From an uncultured Gemmatimonadales bacterium (GTDB taxonomy: Bacteria > Gemmatimonadota > Gemmatimonadetes > JACCXV01 > JAHWKZ01), in contig CAMYLR010000002.1 of the NCBI GenBank assembly GCA_947259315.1, positions 1 to 27,924 on the forward strand: a stretch of DNA of 27,924 nucleotides, read 5' to 3'. The translations under genes and the position numbers were made by a program. The stretch's first letter is position 1; each line of letters starts with the position of its first letter. The notes below the pieces were generated by a model, which did no database searches, was not told the origin of the DNA, and was given only the letters and a program-made list of their open reading frames with translations. This document shows, piece by piece, positions 1 to 9,245 of the stretch.

Positions 1-1
1 C

Positions 2-118
2 GATCGACCGTTTGCGCCCGAGCGAGCTGAGACCCCGCAGGCGCACAGCGCCGAGGAGGCTCAGCGAAGCGAAGCGCCGGTCGGGAGAGGCGATTCCCTC
101 GTCGGTTTACGGGTCTGA
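2..118 (+). CDS. possible C-terminal end of an upstream plus-strand gene (partial)
   Basis: One plus-strand frame is open from the window edge to a TGA at 116-118, giving 38 codons of a hydrophilic, Glu/Ala/Arg-rich tail with no recognisable motif. If real, it ends 10 bases before the hppA stop and converges on it. Another plus frame also stays open past this point into the end of hppA, so the choice is weak. No terminator-like hairpin with a T-run was seen in 1-128. The call rests only on an open frame and needs the sequence to the left. Confidence 0.2.
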   Translation, partial: DRPFAPERAETPQAHSAEEAQRSEAPVGRGDSLVGLRV

Positions 119-128
119 TTTATCGAGC

Positions 129-2162
<2,034 letters not shown>

Positions 2163-2172
2163 GGATGCTCCT

Positions 2173-2745
2173 CTACAAAGGTTCGGGGTTGTATCGATTC
2201 ATCGCGGTTGTCAGGTCCTCGCCAAGAATGCACTCAACAGCGTCGGTGGCGAGCTCAATTGCGTCGTCGATCACGGCTCGCTCGCGGCGTCGAAACGGCC
2301 GCAAGACAAACTCGCTCGCGTCACCCACCGCGCCGCTCTCTGGAAACACACCCACCCGCAAGCGCGGAAACTCTTCGGTCCCCAGATGCTCGATGATCGA
2401 CCGCATACCGTTGTGCCCCCCCGCGGAGCCCGACGGTCGAATTCGCACTCGACCGAGCGGAAGCGCGAGATCGTCGAAACAAACCAGCAGCTCCTCGACG
2501 GTGAACTCCGCGTCCCGATAGAGCGCTGCCAAGGCCCGACCCGAGTGGTTCATGAACGTGAGCGGTCTGATCAAGATCACCGACTCACCGGCGATCGTTC
2601 CGGCTGTCTGTAGTCGCTTATCCTGCCGTACCCAGTCCGGCAGTGCGTGCCGCCCGGCGAGCCGATCGACGATGCGATAGCCAACGTTGTGGCGAGTCGC
2701 CTCGTACTTCGGACCCGGGTTGCCAAGGCCGACGACGATCCGGAT
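2173..2745 (-). CDS. pth: peptidyl-tRNA hydrolase, with no standard start codon
   Basis: Pth cleaves peptidyl-tRNA released from stalled ribosomes, recycling tRNA. Reading from an ATC codon at 2745 gives 190 residues, the usual family length, beginning with ATC-coded residue, [10 protein letters not shown]. Conserved residues fall where expected: Asn9 in GLGNPG, catalytic His19 in TRHNVG, Asn66 in FMNHSG, Asp92 in FDDLALPLG, and GGHNG at 109-113. The frame is open upstream only to a TAG at 2758-2760, which is also the rplY stop. Between that TAG and the conserved motif there is no ATG, GTG or TTG; the only options are ATC at 2745 or 2739, or CTG at 2751. The first standard start, GTG at 2580, would remove Asn9 and His19 and cannot give an active enzyme. 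I chose 2745 because it matches the usual M-R/K-I-V-G-L-G-N N-terminus. The stop lies just before the hppA ribosome site. Confidence 0.93.
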   Translation of the reverse strand: MRIVVGLGNPGPKYEATRHNVGYRIVDRLAGRHALPDWVRQDKRLQTAGTIAGESVILIRPLTFMNHSGRALAALYRDAEFTVEELLVCFDDLALPLGRVRIRPSGSAGGHNGMRSIIEHLGTEEFPRLRVGVFPESGAVGDASEFVLRPFRRRERAVIDDAIELATDAVECILGEDLTTAMNRYNPEPL

Positions 2746-2757
2746 CGCCAGCTCTGG

Positions 2758-3450
2758 CTACGCTTTCTCTTCGCCCGCTGCCTCTTCGGCCGCCGCGGCT
2801 TCTTCCTCTTCGGCTTCGCCCTCCTTGCCGACCAATTCCGGCTCCAGCAACTCTTCCTCTTCCTCCTCCTCTTCCGGCTCCACGATCACCGTCGGCGCCA
2901 GGACCGCAACGATCGATCGATCGGAATCGGTCAGTATCTCGAGGTCCGGCAACTCCAGATCCCCAACGTGGACCGAGTTCCCGATGTCGAGCTCGGAGAC
3001 ATCGATCTCGATCTTCTCCGGGATGTTCGCTGGAAGACAGTTGATCTCGATTTCCCGCAGCTGATGGTCGATGACCCCACCCTTGTCCTTCACACCGATC
3101 GGCAATCCCACCAGGAGCACCGGAACGTCGACGTGGATCATCTCGTCCATCGCGATGTGGAAGAAATCGATGTGGAGTAAATCGTCGCGGTACGGATGCC
3201 GCTGAACCTCTCGGATCAGCACCTTGAGGGGGGTCTTCTCACCCTTCACCTTGAGATCGACGATCGTATTCTCGATCGAAATCGATTGAATCAGTCGGTT
3301 GAGCTCCAACGCGTCCACGCTGACCACGACAGACTCTTCGCCGCGGCCATACAAAACACCGGGCACCCGCCCCGATCTCCGTCCGGCGCGGGCGGCGCCC
3401 TTGCCCGTATCCTGGCGGCGATCCGCCGTTATGCTCGCTGATGTAGCCAT
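2758..3450 (-). CDS. rplY: 50S ribosomal protein L25, CTC/TL5 form with acidic tail
   Basis: This protein binds 5S rRNA in the large ribosomal subunit. At 230 residues it is the long, general-stress (Ctc/TL5) form: an N-terminal L25 domain (about 1-95, with GRVPGVLYG and HPYRDDLLHIDF) followed by the beta-rich TL5 domain (about 100-190). A 40-residue tail (191-230) consists mostly of Glu and Ala, with 21 Glu; such tails occur in many CTC-type L25 proteins and are probably disordered. The ATG start has AAGGAG seven bases upstream. It lies 43 bases after prs and shares a reading frame with pth, separated only by its own TAG stop. The order prs-rplY-pth is conserved in many bacteria, which supports all three calls. 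Confidence 0.97.
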   Translation of the reverse strand: MATSASITADRRQDTGKGAARAGRRSGRVPGVLYGRGEESVVVSVDALELNRLIQSISIENTIVDLKVKGEKTPLKVLIREVQRHPYRDDLLHIDFFHIAMDEMIHVDVPVLLVGLPIGVKDKGGVIDHQLREIEINCLPANIPEKIEIDVSELDIGNSVHVGDLELPDLEILTDSDRSIVAVLAPTVIVEPEEEEEEEELLEPELVGKEGEAEEEEAAAAEEAAGEEKA

Positions 3451-3493
3451 CGTAGTGCTCCTTGCTCAGTCCTGCTCCGCGCCACTCACCCGA

Positions 3494-4438
3494 CTATTCG
3501 AGGAACAGCGAGGACACCGATTGATAATTGTGAGTAAACGCTATCGCCTTGCCGAGCAGATCCCCCACCGGCAGCACTTTGAGCTTGGGAAACTTCCGTT
3601 GCTCGGCGATATGAACCGTATTTGTCACGCAGACCTCTTTGAACGGCGCTTCCTGTAGCCGTTGGCTCGCATTCCGGGACAACATCGCGTGTGTGGCGCA
3701 CCCATAGACCGCCACGGCACCGTTTTCGGCCAACGCGTGGGCCGCCTGGGCGAACGTTCCCGCCGTGTCGATCATATCGTCGATCAAGATCGCGGTCTTT
3801 CCTTCTACTTCACCAACCAGGTGAACTACTTCGGCCTCGTTGGCGACCGGTCGTCGTTTGTCGATCAACGCAATGGATGCGTTCATGCGCCGCGCGAAAC
3901 TGCGTGCCATCTTGGCCGCCCCGACGTCCGGCGCCACCACGACCACGTCCTTGAGCCCCTTCGACCGGAAGTAGCTAAGGAACACCGGCGAGGCGTACAA
4001 GTGGTCGAGCGGGATATCGACAAAACCCTGTACCTGGTGCGAGTGCAGATCGATCGTGATCAACCGATCCGCTCCCGCCTCGATCAGCATGTTGGCCACG
4101 AGCTTGGCGGCTATCGCGACCCGCGGTTGGTCCTTGCGATCGGCCCGTGCGTATCCGAAGTACGGAATGACGGCCGCGATTCGATGCGCAGATGCCCGCC
4201 GCGCCGCGTCGATCAAAAGCAACAGTTCCAGCAGGTTCTCGGCCGGTGGGTTGGTCGACTGGATGATAAAGACGTCCCGCCCACGGACGTTCTCGTTGAT
4301 CTTGACGAAGATCTCCCCGTCCGCGAACCGGCTCAGCTGAACATCGGTCAGCCGGACCTTCATTTGGGCGGCGATCTCGGCCGCGAGCGCAGAGTTTGCG
4401 CCCCCGGTGAGCAGCCGTAGCTCGTGGTTGGCGCCCAC
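3494..4438 (-). CDS. prs: ribose-phosphate pyrophosphokinase (PRPP synthetase)
   Basis: Prs makes phosphoribosyl pyrophosphate from ribose-5-phosphate and ATP for purine, pyrimidine, His, Trp and NAD synthesis in the cytoplasm. The 314-residue length is normal. Visible motifs are FADGEIFVKINENVRG (38-53), YFGYARADRK (93-102), the metal/ATP site ITIDLHSHQ with His132, the flexible region VVVAPDVGAAKMAR, and the PRPP-binding loop DDMIDTAGT (220-228). The start is GTG with GAGAGG upstream; the protein then begins G-A-N-H-E-L-R-L-L-T-G, typical of the family. It is first gene of the operon and has its own promoter (separate entry) reaching into the end of the upstream OsmC-family gene. Confidence 0.97.
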   Translation of the reverse strand: MGANHELRLLTGGANSALAAEIAAQMKVRLTDVQLSRFADGEIFVKINENVRGRDVFIIQSTNPPAENLLELLLLIDAARRASAHRIAAVIPYFGYARADRKDQPRVAIAAKLVANMLIEAGADRLITIDLHSHQVQGFVDIPLDHLYASPVFLSYFRSKGLKDVVVVAPDVGAAKMARSFARRMNASIALIDKRRPVANEAEVVHLVGEVEGKTAILIDDMIDTAGTFAQAAHALAENGAVAVYGCATHAMLSRNASQRLQEAPFKEVCVTNTVHIAEQRKFPKLKVLPVGDLLGKAIAFTHNYQSVSSLFLE

Positions 4439-4499
4439 CCGCCAGACCTCTCGATTGAAAGGGTTTGAACCTGAAAGAAACGACCGGAAACGGGCTGCT

Positions 4500-4529
4500 A
4501 ATCTAGCCTGAGTGGGGAAAAACCGTCAA
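4500..4529 (-). promoter_or_regulatory. sigma70-type promoter for prs
   Basis: On the minus strand, TTGACG (4529-4524) is followed after 18 bases by TAGATT (4505-4500). Expected transcription start is near 4493, leaving a leader of about 55 bases before the prs GTG. The -35 box overlaps the TGA stop of the OsmC-family gene, so prs-rplY-pth-hppA can be transcribed independently of the metal-uptake operon upstream. Box quality is good, but no start site has been measured. Confidence 0.6.
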
Positions 4530-4939
4530 CTGGGCCCGTTCGATTCGACGATCTGGACCGAGGTCTCTATGTCGATGTCGGGGGCCAGCGAGTTAGAGAC
4601 CGAGCAGTACGTCGACCGACTGAGCTCGACCGCTCGGTCGGCCTTGTGAGGGTCGATTTCGCGTCCGGACAGCACGATATCGAGCCGGATCGCGGTAAAC
4701 CGGCGCGGTGGGTCGTCCCGGCGGTCGGCGGACACGGTCATCTCACATGCAGCGAGGTCCTGCCGCCCCTTCGACAGAATGTCGACAATATCGATTCCCA
4801 TGCAGGCACCGAGTGCGATCAGCGCGCTCTCCATCGGCGTGGCGCCAGTCTCGGCGTCGCCATCGACCGTCAGCTCGATCCCGCCTGGTGTCCGAGCCCG
4901 GAATCGTTTCTCGCCTTGCCAATCAACCTCAATCTCCAT
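4526..4939 (-). CDS. OsmC/Ohr-family protein (YhfA-like)
   Basis: This is a 137-residue member of the OsmC fold family, whose founding members reduce organic or fatty-acid hydroperoxides with two cysteines. The pattern ATPMESALIALGACMGIDIVDIL (from about residue 33) puts Cys46 on the central helix, and Cys112 lies in the C-terminal YCSVSNSL motif, matching the two redox cysteines. The sequence is nearer the short YhfA-like branch than classical Ohr; its substrate is unknown. ATG start with AGGAG six bases upstream. It follows the permease gene by 26 bases and is probably last of the porin/binding protein/permease operon. A redox role beside metal uptake is inferred from position only. Confidence 0.85.
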   Translation of the reverse strand: MEIEVDWQGEKRFRARTPGGIELTVDGDAETGATPMESALIALGACMGIDIVDILSKGRQDLAACEMTVSADRRDDPPRRFTAIRLDIVLSGREIDPHKADRAVELSRSTYCSVSNSLAPDIDIETSVQIVESNGPS

Positions 4940-4965
4940 CGGGATCTCCTCCCGGTTTCCTGTTC

Positions 4966-5814
4966 CTATGAGCCCACATCAACATCGTCGTCGTGCACGT
5001 GAACCATGCTTCCGGTCCTGGCCCCAATGATGGGCCGGACGATCGCCGCGATTACCAGGCTCAACCCGAACGCGACGACGAGCAAGGGACCGGTGGTGAT
5101 ATCCCACACGAACGAGCTCACGACCCCGGCGACCAATGTGAGCGCTCCCACTAGCCATGCGATAATCAAGCCTCGAACAAGATGGTCGGTAAACAGAAAG
5201 GCGATTACACCGGGTATCACCAGCATGCTGAAGACCAACAGCACACCGGCGATGTCGACCGAGAAGCTGATCACGAACCCCAGGCTCAGGTAGAACAGAA
5301 AGTCCCACCAGCGGGGCCGCTTCGCTTTCTCGGGTTCGAACGATGCAGCGAGAAACTGTTTCCGAAAGACCCAGTGGAAAGCGCCAAACACTACGTAGGC
5401 GATGGTGAGGTGGATCACCGTCCGCCAGTTCACCCAGATCAGGTTTCCGGTCAAGGTCTCGCGAATGTGCTCCGCACCTTCGGCGGTAAACCCCGCCAGC
5501 AGCAGCACCGCCGCTGACGCTACGACGTAGGCGATCCCGATGATCGCTTCCTGCGGGACCGGCGAGCTCTCCAACCGAGTGAAGCTGAAGATCAAAGCCC
5601 CGACCGCGGTGAAAACGAGGGCGAAGACCAGCGATCCCGGTGTTCCATGTTCGAGGCCGACCAGCAATGCGGCGGTGGTTCCAAACGCCGCGATCTGCGC
5701 AAAGGCGAGGTCGACGAAGATCACCCCGCGCGACAAAACGTGGAGCCCGAGGTAGGCGTGAATGACGAGAATGATCAGGGCGGCGAGCAGCGGCAGGAGG
5801 ATGAGGTCGAGCAT
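4966..5814 (-). CDS. metal ABC transporter permease (ABC-3 family, ZnuB/MntB-like)
   Basis: This 282-residue polytopic membrane protein is of the ABC-3 permease family, which imports Zn2+, Mn2+ or Fe2+ with a periplasmic binding protein and a cytoplasmic ATPase. About eight hydrophobic segments are visible, with family features such as the N-terminal LGLHVLSRGVIFVDLAFAQ region and the DIAGVLLVFSMLVIPG helix near residue 185. The C-terminus carries a short metal-ligand-like tail (HVHDDDVDVG). It starts six bases after the binding-protein stop. No metal-type ATPase gene lies in this operon; the only ABC ATPase in the window (15432-16103) is of the LolD/MacB exporter type. Metal specificity cannot be read from the sequence. 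Confidence 0.9.
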   Translation of the reverse strand: MLDLILLPLLAALIILVIHAYLGLHVLSRGVIFVDLAFAQIAAFGTTAALLVGLEHGTPGSLVFALVFTAVGALIFSFTRLESSPVPQEAIIGIAYVVASAAVLLLAGFTAEGAEHIRETLTGNLIWVNWRTVIHLTIAYVVFGAFHWVFRKQFLAASFEPEKAKRPRWWDFLFYLSLGFVISFSVDIAGVLLVFSMLVIPGVIAFLFTDHLVRGLIIAWLVGALTLVAGVVSSFVWDITTGPLLVVAFGLSLVIAAIVRPIIGARTGSMVHVHDDDVDVGS

Positions 5815-5820
5815 CGGTCG

Positions 5821-6897
5821 CTACCCGTTCGCTTGTCGGAAGGCGTCAGCAATTTCGGCGATCCATCCGTCGACCATCGCGAAATAGCCGTCGGCGCCCG
5901 AGCCAGCGGGCGGTTGCAGCGACAGCACAACCGGGATCGCCCCGCCGCGAGTGGCCACGGACTCGACCTTGCGACGATCGAAATAGGCAGCCGCCAGCAC
6001 GACTCGAATACCCTCCCCCTTCATCATCTCGATGAGTTGGCCCACGTGTCGCGGCGTCGGCGCGATGCCGGGCTTTGACTCGACGTAGTCGGCGCACTTC
6101 AGGTCGAACCGCTCTTCCAGATAGGCCCAGTTCTTGTGATAGCAGATGACCCTCTTGCCGCGGAAGGACTCAGCGGCCTTGAGCCAGCCCCCGAGCTCGT
6201 CGATCAACGGCTTTTCTTCGAGTGTGTTCTCGCGCAAGAAGCTGAACAGCGTGCCCGTTCGTGCCAACCGCTCCAGCGTGTTGCCACCCAAGAGCTCTAC
6301 CAAACGGGGACCGAACAGGCGACGATGCGCCTCGGCCCGGAATTGGGCCAACCCGCGATCGAAGGTCGCCGATCGATCCGGCGCGACGCGTTTCAATCCA
6401 GTCGTGATGTTTTGCGCGACCTGGAGAACACGGAGCGGATCGGTCGTCAGATGGGGGTTCCCGTAGATGTGAACATCACCGGCGCTTCGATCGACTGCGG
6501 TTGGGATATCGAGCAGCGTGACGCCGGTGTAGGCGGTCACGTACCCCAGGCCGCCTTCGCTGACCTTGCCGTTGCCGGCTTTGTCCAAGAGGGTCGGTAC
6601 CCAGAGCTCCAGGTCCAAGCCGGTCGTGACGAACATATCGGCCCGCCGGAGATCGAGCGCGAAGCTCGGTTTCGGGCGCACGAAGTGAGCGTCTTCGTTG
6701 GAGTTTGCGATCGACGTGACCTCGACCTCGGCGCCACCGATCGCGCGCGTCAGCGTCGCGTAGATCGGCAGCGTCGTGACGACCCGCACCGGTGCTCGCA
6801 ACCGTAGACGCGTCGTTTCAGCGGTCGCCGAGTCAAGCGGCAGAGGGGCCGGTGCGGACGCGAGCAAAGCCGCGGTTATCGTGAGCACTCGAACCAT
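5821..6897 (-). CDS. metal ABC transporter substrate-binding protein (TroA/ZnuA-like)
   Basis: This 358-residue secreted protein belongs to the cluster A-I (TroA) binding proteins that deliver Zn2+ or Mn2+ to an ABC-3 permease. A signal peptide occupies about the first 25 residues. Likely ligands are His71 in EDAHFVRPKPS, His149 in GNPHLTTDP and His254 in CYHKNWAYL; the fourth ligand is not clear by eye, with acidic residues near 336-343 as candidates. The ordinary His-rich loop of ZnuA is missing, so specificity is open. A segment around 193-248 between the second and third ligands contains helical residues typical of the family linker. ATG start with AGGGA upstream. It lies 14 bases after the porin-like gene and six bases before the permease. 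Confidence 0.9.
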   Translation of the reverse strand: MVRVLTITAALLASAPAPLPLDSATAETTRLRLRAPVRVVTTLPIYATLTRAIGGAEVEVTSIANSNEDAHFVRPKPSFALDLRRADMFVTTGLDLELWVPTLLDKAGNGKVSEGGLGYVTAYTGVTLLDIPTAVDRSAGDVHIYGNPHLTTDPLRVLQVAQNITTGLKRVAPDRSATFDRGLAQFRAEAHRRLFGPRLVELLGGNTLERLARTGTLFSFLRENTLEEKPLIDELGGWLKAAESFRGKRVICYHKNWAYLEERFDLKCADYVESKPGIAPTPRHVGQLIEMMKGEGIRVVLAAAYFDRRKVESVATRGGAIPVVLSLQPPAGSGADGYFAMVDGWIAEIADAFRQANG

Positions 6898-6911
6898 ATC
6901 CCTGTCCCTAC

Positions 6912-8240
6912 CTAATACGTTTCGTGCTTATGCGGACCCATCGCCATCGTCGCCTGGATAACGAACAGACCCTCCGTGTCGCCCGATCGGTTGATGACGT
7001 CGTACTCGGCGCGTAGCCGCACCCATTCGCTTTGCCACCATGTCAGGGTCGGCGCCACGAGCCACGTGCTCTCACCGGGGTCGTCTGGGTTCTCGACCCA
7101 ACCGTAGCGCCCTCCAATGAACCAGCTCTGCGACAGTTGGGCTTCGCCATTGATCCACGCTCCGGTTGCGCCCCGAGCTTCGATCTCGGTGGGGACATCG
7201 CCTGGATCGCGGACCATCACCCCGCCGCGTATGACAATACCGCGGTACCGCGATCGATCCGGCGGCGCCCAGGTGAGCGCACCCTCTACCCCATACAGCC
7301 GCTGGTCGTAGCTCGATTCCTCGGTGTCGTGGTCGCCGAGCAACGCGCTGACTCCGAGGTCAAGGTCAACCGCTTCGGTAAGCTGCCAGAAACCGTTCAG
7401 GTGACCCAGCAGCGACGGTCCCTTTGACTCGCCAAACAGTTCCTCGTTCGAGCTTCGGTTCAACTCGAACGTGAGCTCGTACGTGCCACCGCCCGACACA
7501 GGCACGAGCCAGTGAGCCGACACCCCGGCTTGGGCCAGCGCCTCCTCACCGATCAGCGCGAGATGCGGCAACGAACGACTCTGAAACGGCAGCGCGTGCT
7601 GATGCCAACGATTGAGCGTGCCGAACTGTTGGAAGAACTGCCCGAACTTGAGGCCCAGGCCACCCGGGAGGCTCACCCACTCGACGTACCCCTCTTCGAT
7701 CGCAACACCGCCTTCTTCTTCCTCCTCGTCTTCCTCGATGAAGGGCACGATCTCCGCCCCCGGGGTCTCGTGACTGACGAAGATCTTGGCCCTCGAGTAG
7801 GGGTCGAGCGCGGACTGGAACGAGAACTCGAACTCCCGCGGGACGAAGTTGTCGCTGTCCGGATCCTCGGTTCCCACGGCGGCGAACAAGTCCGCCGTCA
7901 CGCTGATCTCGGGGTTGAGTGCCTGGAGCGATCGCTGCCGACCGACAAACTCCTGTTCCTCTTGAACCGAGGGCGTATCCAATGTGTCGGCTTCGGCGGC
8001 CGCGGCCTCGGCGGCAGCCCGCAGCTTGGCTACCGCATCCGTCGTGTCAGCAGCCACGTCATCGACCGGTTCTTGGGCTTGCAACTCCTCGAGCTGTGCT
8101 TTCAGCTCCTCGACCTCGGCTCGCAGAGAGTCGACTTGAGCTTGGGTCGCCGCTTGAGCTGACACCTCGGCGGGTAGAAATGCGAAGCCGACCGATCCCA
8201 GCAAAACGGAGAGAATCACTAGGCGCACTGTACCGTTCAT
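6912..8240 (-). CDS. outer-membrane porin-like protein with N-terminal coiled coil
   Basis: I start this 442-residue protein at ATG 8240, because the sequence from there is a clear signal peptide (Met-Asn-Gly-Thr-Val-Arg, hydrophobic core, cleavage near AEVSAQA at 24-30). A longer reading would run into the divergent hydrolase gene. After cleavage come a coiled coil (about 33-56) and an Ala/Glu-rich helix (66-88), then from about 110 alternating polar/hydrophobic strands with many aromatic residues and a terminal Tyr, as in outer-membrane beta-barrels of the phosphate-selective porin O/P type. An acidic loop (about 168-176, mostly Glu), the motif NRWHQHALPF (210-219) and a C-terminal HKHE could bind metal. 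Its place in front of a metal-binding protein and permease suggests a channel for metal ions or metal complexes; this is inference. Confidence 0.75.
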   Translation of the reverse strand: MNGTVRLVILSVLLGSVGFAFLPAEVSAQAATQAQVDSLRAEVEELKAQLEELQAQEPVDDVAADTTDAVAKLRAAAEAAAAEADTLDTPSVQEEQEFVGRQRSLQALNPEISVTADLFAAVGTEDPDSDNFVPREFEFSFQSALDPYSRAKIFVSHETPGAEIVPFIEEDEEEEEGGVAIEEGYVEWVSLPGGLGLKFGQFFQQFGTLNRWHQHALPFQSRSLPHLALIGEEALAQAGVSAHWLVPVSGGGTYELTFELNRSSNEELFGESKGPSLLGHLNGFWQLTEAVDLDLGVSALLGDHDTEESSYDQRLYGVEGALTWAPPDRSRYRGIVIRGGVMVRDPGDVPTEIEARGATGAWINGEAQLSQSWFIGGRYGWVENPDDPGESTWLVAPTLTWWQSEWVRLRAEYDVINRSGDTEGLFVIQATMAMGPHKHETY

Positions 8241-8247
8241 CGCGGTC

Positions 8248-8281
8248 AGTATACCGTGGGCCCCGGGGAATGATCCATCAT
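8248..8281 (-). promoter_or_regulatory. candidate promoter and operator of the porin/metal-uptake operon
   Basis: On the minus strand a perfect TATACT (8253-8248) ends seven bases before the porin ATG at 8240, so transcription would begin at or next to the start codon and the mRNA would be leaderless. No good -35 box is seen at the usual distance. The interval 8270-8281 contains an inverted repeat, ATGAT-CC-ATCAT, roughly where a -35 box would lie and where a metal-responsive repressor could bind. It does not match the Zur or Fur consensus sequences I know. The same 78-base divergent interval must also serve the plus-strand hydrolase operon. Confidence 0.4.
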
Positions 8282-8318
8282 GCCGCTCGTAACGACGGCC
8301 GTCTATCTTCGGTCGTTC

Positions 8319-9245
8319 ATGACCACAGGGGTTGCAACTCGACAGCTCGAGCTCGACGGGTTCTCGGTCCTGCTCCGTGAGGCCGGGATCGGAGCCGGCC
8401 TGCCGCTCCTCTGCCTCCATGGCGGCCCCGGCATGGACGCGGCGTACTTCTTCCCACCCGACCGGTTTGGCCCGGGCCTGTCGGAGTTGGCCCGACACCA
8501 CCACATCATCGCCTACGATCAGCGCGGGTGTGGCGGCTCGGGCGTACCCGATGTCGAGCAGCCGCTCGCGCTCTCACGCCACGTCGACGACATCGACGCC
8601 GTCCGGCAAGCGCTCGGGCTCGATAGCGTGGCCTTGCTGGGTCACTCGTTTGGCACCGTGTTGGCCCTGCTCTACGCTCTCCGACACTCCGATAATGTGT
8701 CGCATCTCATCCTGATCGGAGGTGCACCCGATCGCGGTTTCATGGACGGCTACCGCGAAGCAGTCCAAGAGTTACCACGGGACAATCAGGCGAGACTGGC
8801 CGCGCTCAACGATGAACAGTTGACCGATGACGTATTTCGACAGCGCTTTCTCAACACGTTGCCGCTCTACTTCCACCGATCGCTGGAGCCCGAGGATGCG
8901 GAAGCGTTTGTCTCGGCCACGTCTTTTAGCGCCCGCGTCAACCGCTCGATCGCGACCGACTTGCAGACCTACGACCTGGCGCCCGCGCTTCCCAACGTGA
9001 GAGCGCCTGCGCTCGTCGTGTACGGCGAGAGCGATCGGGTCGTCCAGCCGCGCTACCAGCTCCAGTTCCGCGGCTCGCTTCTGACTTCCCGTTTTGTGGC
9101 GTTCTTCGAGAGTGGTCACTTCCCGTTCCTCGAGGAGCCCGACGCGTTCGCCCGCGTGACGCATTACTTTCTGGAGCACGGCGATCGTTCCCAAGCTCAA
9201 CCGGTCGTCAGCATCGACTTTCCACCCGCACCGGAGGACGCATGA
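8319..9245 (+). CDS. alpha/beta hydrolase, proline iminopeptidase-like (peptidase family S33)
   Basis: This 308-residue cytoplasmic hydrolase has the proline iminopeptidase signature: oxyanion-site HGGPG (34-38), YDQRGCGGS (67-74), nucleophile Ser110 in GHSFGT, Asp239 in GESDRVV and His267 in ESGHFPF. Family members release N-terminal proline or other residues from short peptides, though relatives include epoxide hydrolases and other esterases. I prefer ATG 8319 because the conserved fold begins just after it; an in-frame ATG at 8280 would add 13 residues. Neither start has a strong ribosome-binding site; TATCTT at 8304-8309 could be a -10 box for a nearly leaderless transcript. The stop overlaps the transporter start (ATGA), so the two products are probably coupled. 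Confidence 0.88.
   Translation: MTTGVATRQLELDGFSVLLREAGIGAGLPLLCLHGGPGMDAAYFFPPDRFGPGLSELARHHHIIAYDQRGCGGSGVPDVEQPLALSRHVDDIDAVRQALGLDSVALLGHSFGTVLALLYALRHSDNVSHLILIGGAPDRGFMDGYREAVQELPRDNQARLAALNDEQLTDDVFRQRFLNTLPLYFHRSLEPEDAEAFVSATSFSARVNRSIATDLQTYDLAPALPNVRAPALVVYGESDRVVQPRYQLQFRGSLLTSRFVAFFESGHFPFLEEPDAFARVTHYFLEHGDRSQAQPVVSIDFPPAPEDA

Noticed and set aside
3662-4420. Plus-strand open frame of 252 codons opposite prs
   Set aside because: It is fully antisense to prs and shows no domain or ribosome-binding site; a shadow of biased codon use.
8241-8504. Extension of the porin-like gene to 8504
   Set aside because: The added residues are not a signal peptide and overlap the start of the divergent hydrolase; a clear signal peptide begins at 8240.
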